Part shown: in pieces, positions 22,096 through 34,337 of the stretch
Layout: each line of letters starts with the position of its first letter
Numbering within the stretch: position 1 is the stretch's first letter
The notes under the pieces: model-generated
Told to the model about the DNA's origin: nothing
The model's input: the letters and a program-made list of their open reading frames with translations, nothing else
The model's database searches: none
DNA from: Sipunculus nudus
Lineage: Eukaryota; Annelida; Sipuncula; Golfingiida; Sipunculidae
Direction of reading: 5' to 3'
DNA: 64,000 nucleotides
NCBI GenBank assembly: GCA_026874595.1
Contig: CM049310.1
Location: forward strand, 39,685,558-39,749,557
Position numbers and translations under genes: made by a program

Positions 22096-22104
22096 AGAGA
22101 GAGG
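22047..22104. repeat. (GA)n microsatellite
   Basis: About 58 bp of GA with minor interruptions. Another GA run is at 22887-22924. Confidence 0.95.
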
Positions 22105-22527
22105 GTGGGCAGATAAACAGAAATTATATAGCTATAAAAAATCTCATATACACAATACATAATGGCCAAATTTTGGGTAACGTAATGTGTTTAATTTCAA
22201 AAAGAGAATCAAGAAGAGTAGAAAGAAATGCAAACAAGAAAAGTTGTGGAGTTTCATATCCCCGTGCAGGAGACCAATATTTTAACTACTTTCCCGTACA
22301 GTTTTCGCAGAAATAATTTTAACTCTGTTTAGTGTTTAGTACATTTGTGCTAACACGTACATACAAGAAAAAACAGGAAACTTATCAAGTCCGGTTAGTC
22401 TATAATTTTATCATCTTATCTCAGCCGGAATTCCAGAGGGATGACAAACCTGGACATGATGAAAACTGTTTACTATCACCAGAGTAATGACGCACAGTGC
22501 GGTAATCGCTGTGTGGTCAGAGCTACC

Positions 22528-22650
22528 GTATATAAAGCCCTGCCCGCATTCCTGTTTCATTCATTTCAACATTCGCATTCCTGTTTTGTAGATTTCAACA
22601 GGCCACATTCCCCGGCTGTTCTGCAAAAGAGGCCCCTGGTCAATAAACCG
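22528..22650 (+). promoter_or_regulatory. Possible TATA promoter and noncoding first exon for the NTR gene at 29454
   Basis: CGTATATAAAGCC (TATAAA at 22531-22536) is followed about 115 bp on by a strong donor, AAACCG|GTAAGTAT (GT at 22651). The first exon of about 90 bp would then splice to the acceptor at 29446, seven bases before the NTR start codon, across about 6.8 kb. The locus at 34.25 kb has the same plan before the second NTR gene. The pairing is inference. Confidence 0.35.
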
Positions 22651-22880
22651 GTAAGTATACCAATTTTCTGTTTCCTTATTCACAGAAGATCATTTTGTAA
22701 ATATTATTGCTTTAATGTTATACACATGCACTTGTAATGCACTATCTTTTTCTTCTAATTAATCTCCTTTCTGTTTAATTAGAAAATAATATATTCGTTA
22801 TAATGTGTATCAAGGCATAAAACTGATAAAGTAATCGTAATATTATTTAGGATTTTTTTCATATAATGTAAAAAAGTATA

Positions 22881-22924
<44 letters not shown>

Positions 22925-22952
22925 GCATTCTGCGTAACACATTCATGTTGTG

Positions 22953-23150
22953 GAGCGTCATGGCGTAAAGGTTTAGGGCGCTGGACTTGTGACCCCGAGG
23001 TTGTGGGTTCGCGTCCCGTACTGACCGCCGTTAGACTGGTACCCCGCTCTATTATGTCACCGCTGCTCTAGGCCAGTCATAGAGACGGGCGTACAACGCC
23101 ATCTTTTGTACTCTCGGCAGACCGGTTCAAACTCCAGTATGTATTATATA
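22953..23150 (+). mobile_element. tRNA-derived SINE, copy with head
   Basis: TGGCGTAAAGG (22961-22971, A-box-like) and GGGTTCGCGTCC (23005-23016, B-box-like) are 33 bases apart, the tRNA spacing. The body that follows (GACTGGTACCCCGCTCTATTATG, GTACAACGCCATCTT, AACTCCAGTATG) recurs inverted at 23437-23573. Confidence 0.6.
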
Positions 23151-23436
23151 TGATAAAAATTAGCATTTCGTTTGCTCAGAGAAGTTACCTAAAGTTGGCT
23201 GTACATTAAGTGTGACATTAATGATTAGATTAATAGCTATTACTAATAAATCACTGCTACGTACAGTGGAATATCAAAAATTCAGTATATCGTATTATCT
23301 ATACATCCATCATTCAATTTTTGTGCAACAACTCATTTTTCAATATTTGAAAACAAGAAATAACTAGAGAAAGTTATTTTATAAGAAATCTTCACGGATA
23401 ATCAACTAGGATCGCGTGAACGTCCATGACAACCGG

Positions 23437-23815
23437 TATGAGCGTGCATACTGGAGTTGGAACCAGTCTACAGGTAAGTCAGGAGTTGCAACTGGGAGTA
23501 CTTAAGATGGCGTTGTACGCCTGTCTCTATGCTTGGCTGAGGGCCATAATAGAGCAGGGTACCAGTCTATGACCGCCGTCTGCTAAGACTCCTAAGGCAA
23601 AATCTTTGGGTGCGCTCTCTCGACGCAGAAATGAATGGGTACTGGTCATGGGAGGAAGGCAAATGCAGAACGAATAACCTTCTAGCGCCTGTTATGGCTG
23701 CTTGGATTGTATGAGAAAAGCTACAAGATTGAACAAGTCCGAAAGACAAGGAGGCTTAAGTGTATAAAGTCGGAAGAGACTGACATCGTGGGTGACATAT
23801 CAGACTATAAACCAA
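23437..23815 (-). mobile_element. SINE body, inverted copy
   Basis: On the minus strand it contains the body seen at 23026-23146, preceded by a segment (GTCTTTCGGAC, CATACAATCCAAGCAGCC, AGGCGCTAGAAGGTTATTCG) that recurs on the plus strand at about 29010-29165. The two copies at 23.0 and 23.4 kb face each other, so a transcript through both could form a hairpin. Confidence 0.6.
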
Positions 23816-24184
23816 CACTTTTACCACCTTCACTTTTGCATATGTTTAAGATTTTGTGAACAATGAACTTGTTATTATTAAAATGACACGGATCCGTTTA
23901 TTTAAAGACATTTTGTACATGTAAAGCAAATTTAGCTTCGTGCAATTTTATATGATCCAATCCAATACTGGCGCATATTACAGATGCAAATTATATGTCA
24001 AAATTAAAATATAAAACCAAGATTTAGTGATTTATAGCAATAATGTTTGAAATTGACATTATTGCAGGTCAGCATATAGCATAGAACTACAGAAAATGCT
24101 CCAGCTGTAAATAAATCTAAAGTTGGGTCAGCCTTTTCAGGACTTTTTCGTAACTTGTGTAGTCGTATAATTATGAAACCATTT

Positions 24185-24188
<4 letters not shown>

Positions 24189-24266
<78 letters not shown>
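24189..24266. repeat. (GA)n-(GACA)n microsatellite
   Basis: About 55 bp of GA then about 22 bp of GACA. The long RE- or LS-repeat open frames here are not genes. Confidence 0.95.
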
Positions 24267-24267
<1 letters not shown>

Positions 24268-25164
24268 GGATGGAGCAAAGCGGATGGAGATTATATACGG
24301 ACACACGCACGGACACCGTCTGCGAGTGCACTCTATGCATGGAACTCAGCCATGAATGTACAGGCTTTTTCTCCATCCTTGAAAATATAATACGTTTTTA
24401 AAGTTAGACACGTCAAATTATCTATGTCTATCTCCATGGACGGGGTTCGTGCAAATATTATTGACTCATTCGAAAGGAATGTATGTTGTTTTGGCCGACT
24501 CCGAGCATAATGACCTGTAATAGCACAAATTATCAGCAAACCTCCCTCACATAATGTTGTCCAGTGTATATACATAATATATGTACACGCACGTGTTATA
24601 CACATTAGGCTTTTAAGTAATTGCAAGTTTTTGGGCAATTGTCCTAGATCATACAACTAAAAATTAACTTTCAGGCATTTGTATGATGATTAATAGGTTA
24701 ATGAGATGTAATACGTTAATAGCTCTAAAAAGCTCTTTAATAACTTAATAAATGGGTATTATTCTAAAAAAAATTGGTTAATACTGTGCTTGATATATTG
24801 TTCTAAACTTATCTGTTATTATGCAGAATTAAAACCCCGCATCAAAGTTATACTTAAACATTCTGTTTTTGTTATTATCTCTAATAACATGCAGTTATTC
24901 AGTGGTAATTAAACCATGCATGCAGAACTAAGCTTTGGTGGTGCATAAATCAGCACGGAAATTGAGGGTAACGTCAAGCAAAGTCATTAAAACATGATTA
25001 ATTAAAGAAATTAGATATATTCTGGTGATAATTTCCCATATCCGGGCATCTGCCTGCTCGTTGAATACACGTTTATGACTATGATACCACTTTTGAAGTG
25101 CAATTTGTATAGACTAATTGTTATGTATAATTGCCATGGGGATACCCTTGTTCAGGTTGTATCC

Positions 25165-25235
25165 TCTCTCTTCCTCTCTCTGTCTGTCTGTCTCTCTCTC
25201 TCTCACTCACACACACTCATACACACATACCTGTT
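25165..25235. repeat. (CT)n/(CA)n repeat and adjacent dispersed motif
   Basis: CT- then CA-rich tract. About 100 bp on, CTGAACGCCACCA...GCCATGGAGAGTGCTT (25331-25362) recurs after another CT tract at 53150-53182 (CCGAACGCCACCA...GCCATGGAGAGTGCTT), so this is part of a dispersed repeat. Confidence 0.6.
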
Positions 25236-25399
25236 CACACATTTAGAGTTTGCTATGAGAGTGGGTTGTAGTTGCCCGGTTTTTTTCTCCTCGGGTTATC
25301 CGGTTGCCTCCACCCCTATATAAAGACTATACTGAACGCCACCAAATGAGCCATGGAGAGTGCTTTGATGAAAGTGCAACTAGACTGAATAGAGTTGCC

Positions 25400-28383
25400 A
25401 TGTATAATCAAGGCTAAGCAGTTAAAGTCATTTTGTAAATACCTGGCAACTCAGCTCTGACATTTGAATACACAAAGTCCCAATTAACTTAAACACCTGC
25501 AACTTATATAATATATAATTATGATGAAATACAGAGAGTGAGAATTGTAGTAATAGACTGGCCCTTAGTACATTACACTGAGGTTTATAAATAAGAGGTA
25601 CAGAGGAGAAATTTTTTCATAATCATAGCTTTGCAAAATGTAAAATCAGCTGAAATAAAACCTGTGAAGTTGAGATTAAGTTCTGTATTACTTTTTCAAT
25701 ATATCTGTTTACAATGGGGCGGGCAGACAATCACCACTATATATAAGCAAGTGCACGATCTCTACTTGTGTATAACGAATTAATTTGACATTGAAGGCAT
25801 TGGATTTTTACTTGGCCCGTATGTATATATGAAACCTATATGGTGAAGTGATAAACGACGTTTCTGTGGTACGGAGTCAGTTATTTGATAAAGCATATTA
25901 ATGATAAAATATTATCTAAAATTGTTAAATTTAAAAGACATGTTAAACTGATCGACTGCATCTTAAAATCCCTGACAGCGGTATCTATACTGCTTGTCCA
26001 AAGCACCAGTATTATATATATATAAATGTATTATTTATATTAAAAACGAAATATTCTCTCAGAATATACAAAGGAAACATTTTGCCATTCATGTGCAATT
26101 TTACATGTACACTGTTATTGTGTTGTCAACATATGGGACTGTGTTATGAGGTCTGTAATCCTGCGGGGAAAAATCGCTCCAACCAAACCAGTTATGGCTG
26201 TACATTATTCTTCCATTTCAGCTATTTCATCTGGAATTGTCCTATTTATAAATATTACCAAATTTTACTGGGTACGCTTTCATGGGACAGACTATCCATA
26301 TGACTTTCGTTTCAGTTTAGCAGGATTATGTATAGGCATCTCCAAACGTAACCTTAATTCTAATTGTTTATGAAAACTAATCGATTTTTTAAATATTTTT
26401 TTTCGTTATATTGACCAATCTACAATTAACAAAGCTCTGGACTGATGCACAAAACAGATAAACCAAACATGAAAAAAAAACACGACTTTAAACACAAATG
26501 CCACTAAAAAAATCACAACTGATATACCTGTAAGAAGGTCTCGCCCTATAGGTGTATATGTACGTGACTGCATTACTGACAGCCCGTAACTGGTGGTTTG
26601 CGGAGTCATTTGACAGGAGTCATAATGCGGTTACTGCGGTTACTGCGGTCATGTTTGTGGTGAACACGTTTTCGGACATGATGTATTCACGGTCATCTTG
26701 ATCCGTGTCAACTCCGGTCAATATGTCTGGGTTGTCGCCAGACTACTAACCAGAACGTATCTGTAATGTGTGACAGACTTCTTTAAACAGCATGCTACCC
26801 ATTTGCCAGAGGTCGTTTATACCTTAAACAAACCAATTCCAGTCAGGCAGTGTGGGACGGCTGGGACTACTTGTCTCAATTGTCAAACTTTAAAGTCCAA
26901 ATTTGTTACATTTCAAGGAAACACCTTCTGTTTACATTTCACTTACGTATATACGTACAAAACATTACTTATTTCGTGAATTCCTCACCACAGAAACACA
27001 TATCTTATGTAATTTGCCGTGAAACAATTCTTATCCAGCGTACTTGAACGGACTACATTACTCTCTTCACTACATTGTGTATACCATGCATCTGTGTATA
27101 TAGAGGCCGCGGTGCATTGTGGGGTTCAGATTTTGACGCCCATAAACCATAACCAGCAGAGACGTACTCTTGTGAGTCTGATTCTGCGCAGTGTGACAGC
27201 ATGCACGAGATAATTGTGTAATCCTCCACTGGCTCCTGCTCTTTCTTGATCATTTCACGAGTAAATGTATAACAAGCGACATTTTATGCCACGTTTGAAG
27301 TTTTCATTATCTTATTACCTTGTTGTATTTTAAGGTTTCAGGCAAGTTATATTTGCCCATCCGGCAATATTTTACAGAAATATTCACACTTGGGTTGAAG
27401 GTAAAGTGAACATATAATATTATACCACGTGATCTGTGTTATGTTAATGAGTTTGCATGATTAGTTATTTGAGAGAAGCATTGAGCCGAGAACGAGTGAA
27501 CAGACAGAGGGCTAAATCTGCCTTCAGACATGCCTACAGCTTTTTAAGAAGCCAGACAAGATAGAAAAAAAATCATAACTAGCTTAAATAGGAAACAATT
27601 TCCTCTCTTGAAATTGTCTCAGTTTGTGCGTTATTTACAATAATACATTTTCTTCTGACAATCTGTCTTATAATAGAGTGGGAGCTGGGGCATGTTTGCA
27701 GGTAAATTAAATTTGTAGTACAATGTATATAATTATATGTATATCAATCTATTCATCCACGTTTGACCAGATGCGACAATCAAGACCTGGAGAGACCTCT
27801 GGTGGAGAATGCTTTAGTCAGTCGGACCACCCCTGAAGTTCCTTTCAGAAACCTTGTCCTGAATCAGTTTCGGGATACTTGACGGTGGTGCCGCGTAACC
27901 GGAACGCATCCTGTCTCTGTTTACATCATCAGCCTCGTTTTGACAAAAACATGACCGATGAGAACATCTGTGTTCACTGAATAACTCCAAAAACCTATAT
28001 TTATATCGGATTTGTAGTTGCCAGTATAAAGTACCTTATGTTTTTGTCGCCTGCTTTTGACGTTATCATGCTGAAGTTGTTTTCCCACACACTTTCGATG
28101 GCAATCTGGACTGTTTTGAGCGCTAGTTTGGTCTTCTATGAATCATTGAAAAAGATATCTTTAACCCAAAATTCTGTTTTCTTTAGACTGGGACAAAATG
28201 TGAGATTTTCCATGTGTCACTGTGCGAAGGAGAAAGATGTTTGTTTTAGCATATTATGTTCAATTAATCCGCAAAAGGCATTAATCATCGTCATCCTAAT
28301 ACAAGTATGAATGTACGCTTTTGAGTATATTTAATGCTTGCTGGTAATGCAAATTGCAATGTTGTGATTTTGCAATTTTAACG
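25400..28383. other. No gene recognised
   Basis: AT-rich intergenic or intronic DNA (it would be intron if the 22.5-kb first exon belongs to the 29.45-kb gene). Small feature: GCGGTTACT repeated at about 26626-26645. No convincing exon. Confidence 0.5.
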
Positions 28384-28391
28384 ATTTAATT

Positions 28392-28935
28392 ATCCCCCCC
28401 CCCCCCTCCGGGGAAACATGTTGATTTCAGTGCCATCGTCTGTCGTCGTTCGCGTCGTAAGTCTTCGTCATCTGTTGGAAATCTTGTAAAAGCGATAACT
28501 TTTGAAGGATTGCATATTTTTTCCCGATATTTGACACATAAATTGTTTTTACCAAAGTCTCGAAGGAGATCGAAAACTGATTACCTTGACCATCTTCACG
28601 GTCAAATATGCCGCAATGTAAAATTTTTGTGAACCCCACAACCTTTGAAGTATTTCACATTTTGTCCTCAAATTAGGTACACGACTCATTTCAACAAAGT
28701 TCTTGGACTAGTTCGAAAACCGGTGACCTTGACCAAAGTAAAAAAAAGCCGATAGATATTGTCTTTGTCTTTTGAACACAATAACTTATGACGTTTTGCA
28801 TATTTTCCCCTCATAAGCGACACACCGGTTTATTCATCCAAATTATCGGAGGAGTTCGAAAACTTGTGACCTTGACCTTGATCTTCTAGGTCAAATCTGC
28901 TGAAATCTTTTGAGATACATGTAGTGTATATTTTT
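28392..28935 (-). mobile_element. Hairpin-ended tandem-unit element F
   Basis: On the minus strand about three units of 146-148 bp, each containing GGTCAAGGTCA...TTTTCGAAC, are followed by an ACGACG/GACGA-rich tract (28436-28465). Then comes a terminal hairpin CCCC-GGA-GGGG running into a long G run. The plan of units, GACG tract, hairpin and homopolymer matches elements B and C elsewhere in the window. Confidence 0.5.
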
Positions 28936-28954
28936 ACCCCTTATGGTTTGGGAT

Positions 28955-29170
28955 GGTAAAGGTAAAGGTGGGTTTTTTAGTCTGACATCACCGACGGTGT
29001 CAGTCTCATCCGACTTTACACTTTGCCTTCCCGGTCTTTCGAGCCTGTTCGTTCTTGTAGTTTTTCTCAGCTCCCTGGGGAGCATTCAACCCAAGCAGCC
29101 ATATCAGGCGCTGAAAGGTTATTAATTCGTTCTACATTTGCCTTCCCCCATGACCATAGGGGGAACATAT
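28955..29170 (+). mobile_element. SINE-related repeat, third copy
   Basis: Matches the minus strand of about 23640-23815: TTTTAGTCTGACATCACC, CTTTCGAGCC, CCAAGCAGCCATATCAGGCGCTGAAAGG, TTGCCTTCCCCCATGACCA. It is followed by a TA/TG microsatellite (29200-29270). Confidence 0.6.
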
Positions 29171-29197
29171 TGCGCTGCAAAAACAAAGCCATTCTTG

Positions 29198-29247
<50 letters not shown>

Positions 29248-29453
29248 AGGGTGGGTGTGTGTGTGTGTGTGTTCTGGGGGAGAGAGAGAAAAAAAATCGC
29301 TTAAATATAGGCCTTGGCAGTCCGAGCATTCTGTTTATTTTACGCATACTTTTTACGCATACTTCCGGTTCAATCAAGCACATATAACATGCAACATATT
29401 TCTGTTATTATTTAAGCAATTTACGAAAGTTTTTTTTTATCTTCAGAGCAAAG

Positions 29454-29903
29454 ATGCAGTGGATCCTCATTTTAGCGGTCGAATTGGTAGCAGCACACTG
29501 CGCATGCGCACAAGTACCATTTGCCACAACATGCCAGAACACATGGGACATGCCGTTTTCTGAGCGTGCAGGTTACGCGCAAGTCATCGTTCGCGCCAAA
29601 TACACGGCTCAAATGATGGACACGAGGCCGAGCTCCAAGACGTACCTTCAGCCTTTCTATCTCTTCCGGGTCCAGTGTTTGCTACACAATGATCTGCAGC
29701 AGCCCGTGCACAGCATCCTGCTGATAAATGAAAAGGTGCCCGGTCCGTGCGGCGACCATCTCGACACACTCGACAGGAAACACCTCCGCAAAGAATTTGT
29801 GTTGCTGCTGAAGTATGAAAACGGAAAATTCACATTTGATCGGATACATGATCAGGATGCCGTTCTCATGGTTGATAAAGAACCTGAATATATGTGCTCG
29901 TAA
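29454..29903 (+). CDS. Small secreted NTR/TIMP-like protein, paralog 1
   Basis: 149 codons, ATG to TAA, in one coding exon whose acceptor (TTTATCTTCAG) lies seven bases before the ATG, so a noncoding first exon is expected. A hydrophobic signal peptide (QWILILAVELVAAHCACA) leads the protein. The mature part has the N-terminal half of the netrin/TIMP (OB-fold) pattern: AQVIVRAKY (compare the A-x-VVIRAK of TIMPs), a strand ending VQC, VPGPCGDH, then KEFVLLLKYENGKFTF and a final cysteine. Four cysteines are shared with the paralog at 37601, suggesting two disulfides. TIMPs inhibit metalloproteinases through a cysteine at mature residue 1; here about eight residues precede the first cysteine, so classical inhibition is doubtful. 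The TIMP C-terminal subdomain is absent. Polyadenylation signal at 30243. Fold assignment is by motif only. Confidence 0.75.
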   Translation: MQWILILAVELVAAHCACAQVPFATTCQNTWDMPFSERAGYAQVIVRAKYTAQMMDTRPSSKTYLQPFYLFRVQCLLHNDLQQPVHSILLINEKVPGPCGDHLDTLDRKHLRKEFVLLLKYENGKFTFDRIHDQDAVLMVDKEPEYMCS

Positions 29904-30242
29904 CCTTGTTGTGATTTCTTAAGGGCAGGCTAAGGTCAAGCCCTTAAAACGATAGCTGCGGTGACTGCATATACTGGGTTATAAAAACTGTTTAAAGCAA
30001 AAACGAAGGTAATATTAGCCTGATGTAAATGAATTTGGTCTTATTTTAAAGAATATATTGAAAGGTTAAAAATTTGACTTTACCTCGTGTTAAAAGAAAC
30101 ATAGAGCCAGGATTTGTGAATCTTTGTTTACGCTTACAATGTACAAGCATCCATTGTATTTATAATTAATGTGTGCTACCTGATTGGCATTATTCTTTAA
30201 AGAGATGCGCATGTATGATATATTTTTTGTATAAATTTGGAA

Positions 30243-30248
30243 AATAAA
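30243..30248 (+). terminator. Polyadenylation signal AATAAA for the 29454 gene
   Basis: First AATAAA downstream of the stop codon at 29903, giving a 3' UTR of about 360 bases. Confidence 0.55.
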
Positions 30249-30659
30249 CATGTTTTATAATTTAAATCATTTGTTAATATCATTTTTCTCTTTTGTTGAA
30301 TTTTTGTTTCCTAAAATTGAATCACAGACGTGATCAATGTGGAGTGATTGAAGAACGGAGGACGAATGATTAAGACATGTGCTCAAAGAGAAACAGGCCT
30401 AATTCTTAAACAGGTTTAATATATTTTTCTTTGAGTTATTGAAGAATTTCATTTTTGTTTATTTATTTTAGTGTAAACGCAAAAGGGAAAGGTGACGTAA
30501 TATGATTTGTTGCAGGTACAGGTTTGACATGAAACAGACGTACGGCAGCCATGCAGGTTTCCGGAACTTTACACCATATGTTATAAACATATCCGGGTAC
30601 ATTATAGAATATCAGGAGGATGGAGTTGATTATAGTGTGACTGAAACCACCAAGTTCAA

Positions 30660-30675
30660 GCTCCCTTTCTCTTTC

Positions 30676-30772
<97 letters not shown>

Positions 30773-30782
30773 TGCACACACA
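30660..30782. repeat. (CT)n then (CA)n microsatellite
   Basis: About 120 bp, nearly uninterrupted; open frames through it are artefacts. Confidence 0.95.
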
Positions 30783-30799
30783 AATATTTGGGTTATTTT

Positions 30800-33700
30800 G
30801 GTGTAAGAAAAAACTTAACCTTAGTTCATCCCGTTTAAATATTTTCTAGAATATGTTAGATTTTTATTACTTGAATTTCATTTAAATTGTTAAGCTTTTG
30901 GGCTCTTAAGGGCGTACGAATCCAATAAAATCTCGCAAAGAATCGTTTAATAAACAAACACAAGGTGGCGCTTATGAAAATCTTGGATTATATTTTTCTT
31001 CCGCCTTTTTATACGACGTTATCTTCGAAATGGAAATGTAAATATCCCGTAGACAAAACCTGCTTTGACACTTACCCTCATTACCGGACTGATACGTTAT
31101 GTGTTTACATTTTCTGTTTACCGCCGCATGTTTTGTTATACGATATCAGAAGAGGGAGGAATGGCTGGAGCCGAGTGGTTTACCTGTCAAGTGTTAATAC
31201 ATCAAAAACCTGCGCCCCTGGATGTCAGCCTTTTTGCTCGCAGACTTATTTACTACTACTATTATCTACTGTTATAGGTTTATTCAAAGTATAACTCCTG
31301 GAAATGAGACAAATAACCTGGTTAATAACTGACCCAGTTGGTCCAGTTCTGTATCATTTCTTCAAAAGTAATAATACATAAAATGTAATTAGAAAGCACC
31401 CACAGAGCGCATATATCCGCGTCCAGGTCCGAGCCATAATTTTGACGCGCACTTCCACGTTAAATTAATGGAATTAATAAAAAAAAAACGATTAATTGAC
31501 ATATATATATAATTTGAAAAAAATAAATAAATAAAATGGGGATCTGCCTATTGCCCATCCTTCCACAAAAATTCAATGACATTCATTTAGACCTTTTGAA
31601 ATAGATTAATGTGGCGAAAAACTACCGAAGACCTCTAAGAGTTTGCTATCATTTTGTAAAGGCTCTGACTACAGTCTGACTTCAGCCAATTAAGCTGGTG
31701 ACATACTCCCGGCTTAAACCAAAATATTGGGCATGGGAAACCGTATAAGTCATAAATGATAGACTTTCAACTTAGCATACACTCCTATACGCGTTGGTCT
31801 CGTTACATTACATCTAACTAGGTCCACAAAACCACTGCTTGAACAGTTCCGGTTAAGTTTCTTATGTATGGCTAATTAAAGAAAACGGTGTGTAATTACT
31901 TGTTTAAGAATGATTAATTTAAGAATGTGACATTTTGATTCCGCTACATTCGTTCCTATGCATGTAATGCAGTTATATTGCCCTTATTATATACCTTAAA
32001 GTGACAAACGTGCTAGGGATAAAACAAGTTGTATACTTGAGCTGTAAAATTGTGCAAAAGAGGTCAAAACGCCCGGCTTTTTAATCATGTTACGCAGAAA
32101 ACTTCAGTACAGCTGAGAAGCTTGACCGGCTTAGTTCGCCTTTATATGCTATTTATTTGCAGATGGTGTAGCGTGTCTGGCGGATAATTTTGAAACGTTC
32201 ATAATGAGCATATAAAGAAGCCTGAGGCCTACATGTCTAGACTGCAACGAACCGTTCTGTTGTTTAACTGTAATCCTTTTTTTTTGCTTTTAATTTCCAA
32301 GGAGAGATTTTCATGACAATTTACTCTCTCAGCGTAAAATAGACCTCTGGATAATCCGTTACACCCTTAATGTTGAGGTTTCAATTTACTTACACAGCAC
32401 CAGTTGTTCAGAGACAACGTCTGCAACATATTATTTTGACCAAAAAAACGAGAGAAGTCTATTTAATTTAAAAATGAATAATGAAATATGCAACCAGTCT
32501 CAATTAAATCGTTATAAAGCGCATATAAACGCTTTCATATATTTGGATTGATTACAGCGTGTTCCACCACGCATGCGCTGTCACAGGGTTCGCCCAGAAT
32601 GGTCCCGAATATTTTACATGCGGAAATATATATGACACGGGAAATTACCACCAACTGAATGACTCGTGAGTGTTCATTTCGAGGATTTCGTCGGCGATCG
32701 ATTTCCATGAACTGAAGAAACCGACGTTAAAGAAACGACCAAACTGTTTTCATCAAAATATAACAGAGCATCTCTGTGTTACATTATATACTAGTATTAC
32801 ATTGACTGAATTGCAAAAAGGATATAAGCAATTTTACTCTACAGTGAGCATATATCTAGGATATGATTGAATCCAAAAGAGTAATATTACATTTAAATCG
32901 GACGTATTTGAGAAGTAGGTGGTATACTGATAACCAAAGCGTTTTACTTTAGTAAAAAGAAAAAAAAATCCTGTTCTGTGATCTAAATGAGACCATCTGC
33001 TTGACCCTATGTGAAGGTCACAAGCCTATGAAAGGTTTTTAAATACAAAACCAAAGAATTCACACCCAATTAAAGTTCTGAATCCACAGTTTAATTGGGA
33101 TGCTCGAATCGTATTTGAACAAACTGAGTTAATCTCGTTCCCCTTCATGAATGACTAGATGTTTGCAATCGCCCAGCGATCGTTGGAAGGCTCCCTCTGA
33201 CGTCCGCAACTGAGCGATAAAGGGGAGCCAGCTATGAGTGTACGGCCTTAGAAATTAGGGCAAGGTAAAAATAAATATAACTTTGACTAATATCCTGACC
33301 AAGAATAGTTTCTGAAAGTCGGCCATATTTGAGATCTAACGTAAACACGGAGAGAAGGAAGAGGGAAAGAATTAATTTTCTTTTTAATTTTAAAAATTGT
33401 ACTTGATTGTTTTGTACTCTGAGAGGACTAAAGAACATCCGACCACAACATATATATATATATATATATATGACAGAGGACTGTCATAATAAGTTAAAGA
33501 AGATAGTCTTGCATTGTATTGGCTCATATCACGGCCCTGAAGGCATACTGTAATTCTGTATAAAAAGTTAGAAATAATGTAAACCCTATGCTATCAAACT
33601 ATTTACTATTAATTTGTACCATTCACATAACGGCAACTGAGGATAAATTATGAATTGTCAAAATTGGTAATTTACCTGTAGGGGATGTCCCTGTCTTTAC

Positions 33701-34240
33701 GCTACAGGATCTTTCTTTTTTTCATTGGCGAACTGACATAACATAAATAATTTGCTAACAAGCCACTTGTACAATTATATTTAAATGAGTATCAAAGGAT
33801 ACAGTGTTGTCGTAAAAAGTATAAGAGGATTTACGACCAACAGCCGGCACTAACTGATACCAGGTCCGGCCACGGCAATGTCGTAAAAAGCAACTTGTCT
33901 ACATGGTTGCCGAAGCCACTTGAAAGAAGATGTTTTACGTCAACAAACGATGCGGATACTTGCGGCCAGTCGGTACTTGTTCAGTAACCGTAGACGTGTT
34001 ACAATTACCCCATATCTTGCACGCTGGGTCCCTGCCCATGTTTATAAAATAGGATAACAAGCTGGTTGTATCGTATTTTGGCGGCTTTGTATCAAGTTGC
34101 GATCTAGCAGTATCTCCTGGGAGGAGCATCTGTTGTACGGTATTTACTGCGGGACAGGTTGTGCGCAGACACCCTGAACCCCGGCTCGCAACATCTTGTA
34201 ACGTGTATCTGCAGTGTATGGTATAGATAAAACATCCTTA
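30800..34240. other. No gene recognised
   Basis: AT-rich intergenic DNA between the two NTR paralogs, with a (TA)n run at 33450-33471. I see no exon with recognisable content. Confidence 0.5.
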
Positions 34241-34251
34241 CTGGACATACG

Positions 34252-34337
34252 CTATAAATCGACTGGGTTGGTTTTCTTATTTGACCGCTGTACTGAGGTG
34301 TGATGGGAAGACTACGTTAACGCTGGTTGAGTTAAAG
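34252..34337 (+). promoter_or_regulatory. Possible TATA promoter and noncoding first exon for the NTR gene at 37601
   Basis: GCTATAAATC (about 34251-34260) is followed 80 bp on by a donor GTTAAAG|GTAAGTG (GT at 34338). Splicing to the acceptor at 37588 (TAATTTCAG|GATCAAC) would place 12 untranslated bases before the ATG across a 3.25-kb intron. This is parallel to the arrangement proposed for the first paralog; it is inference. Confidence 0.35.

Noticed and set aside
22029-30849. RE-, LS- and HT-repeat open frames over the GA/CT/CA tracts
   Set aside because: Simple sequence repeats keep several frames open; not genes.
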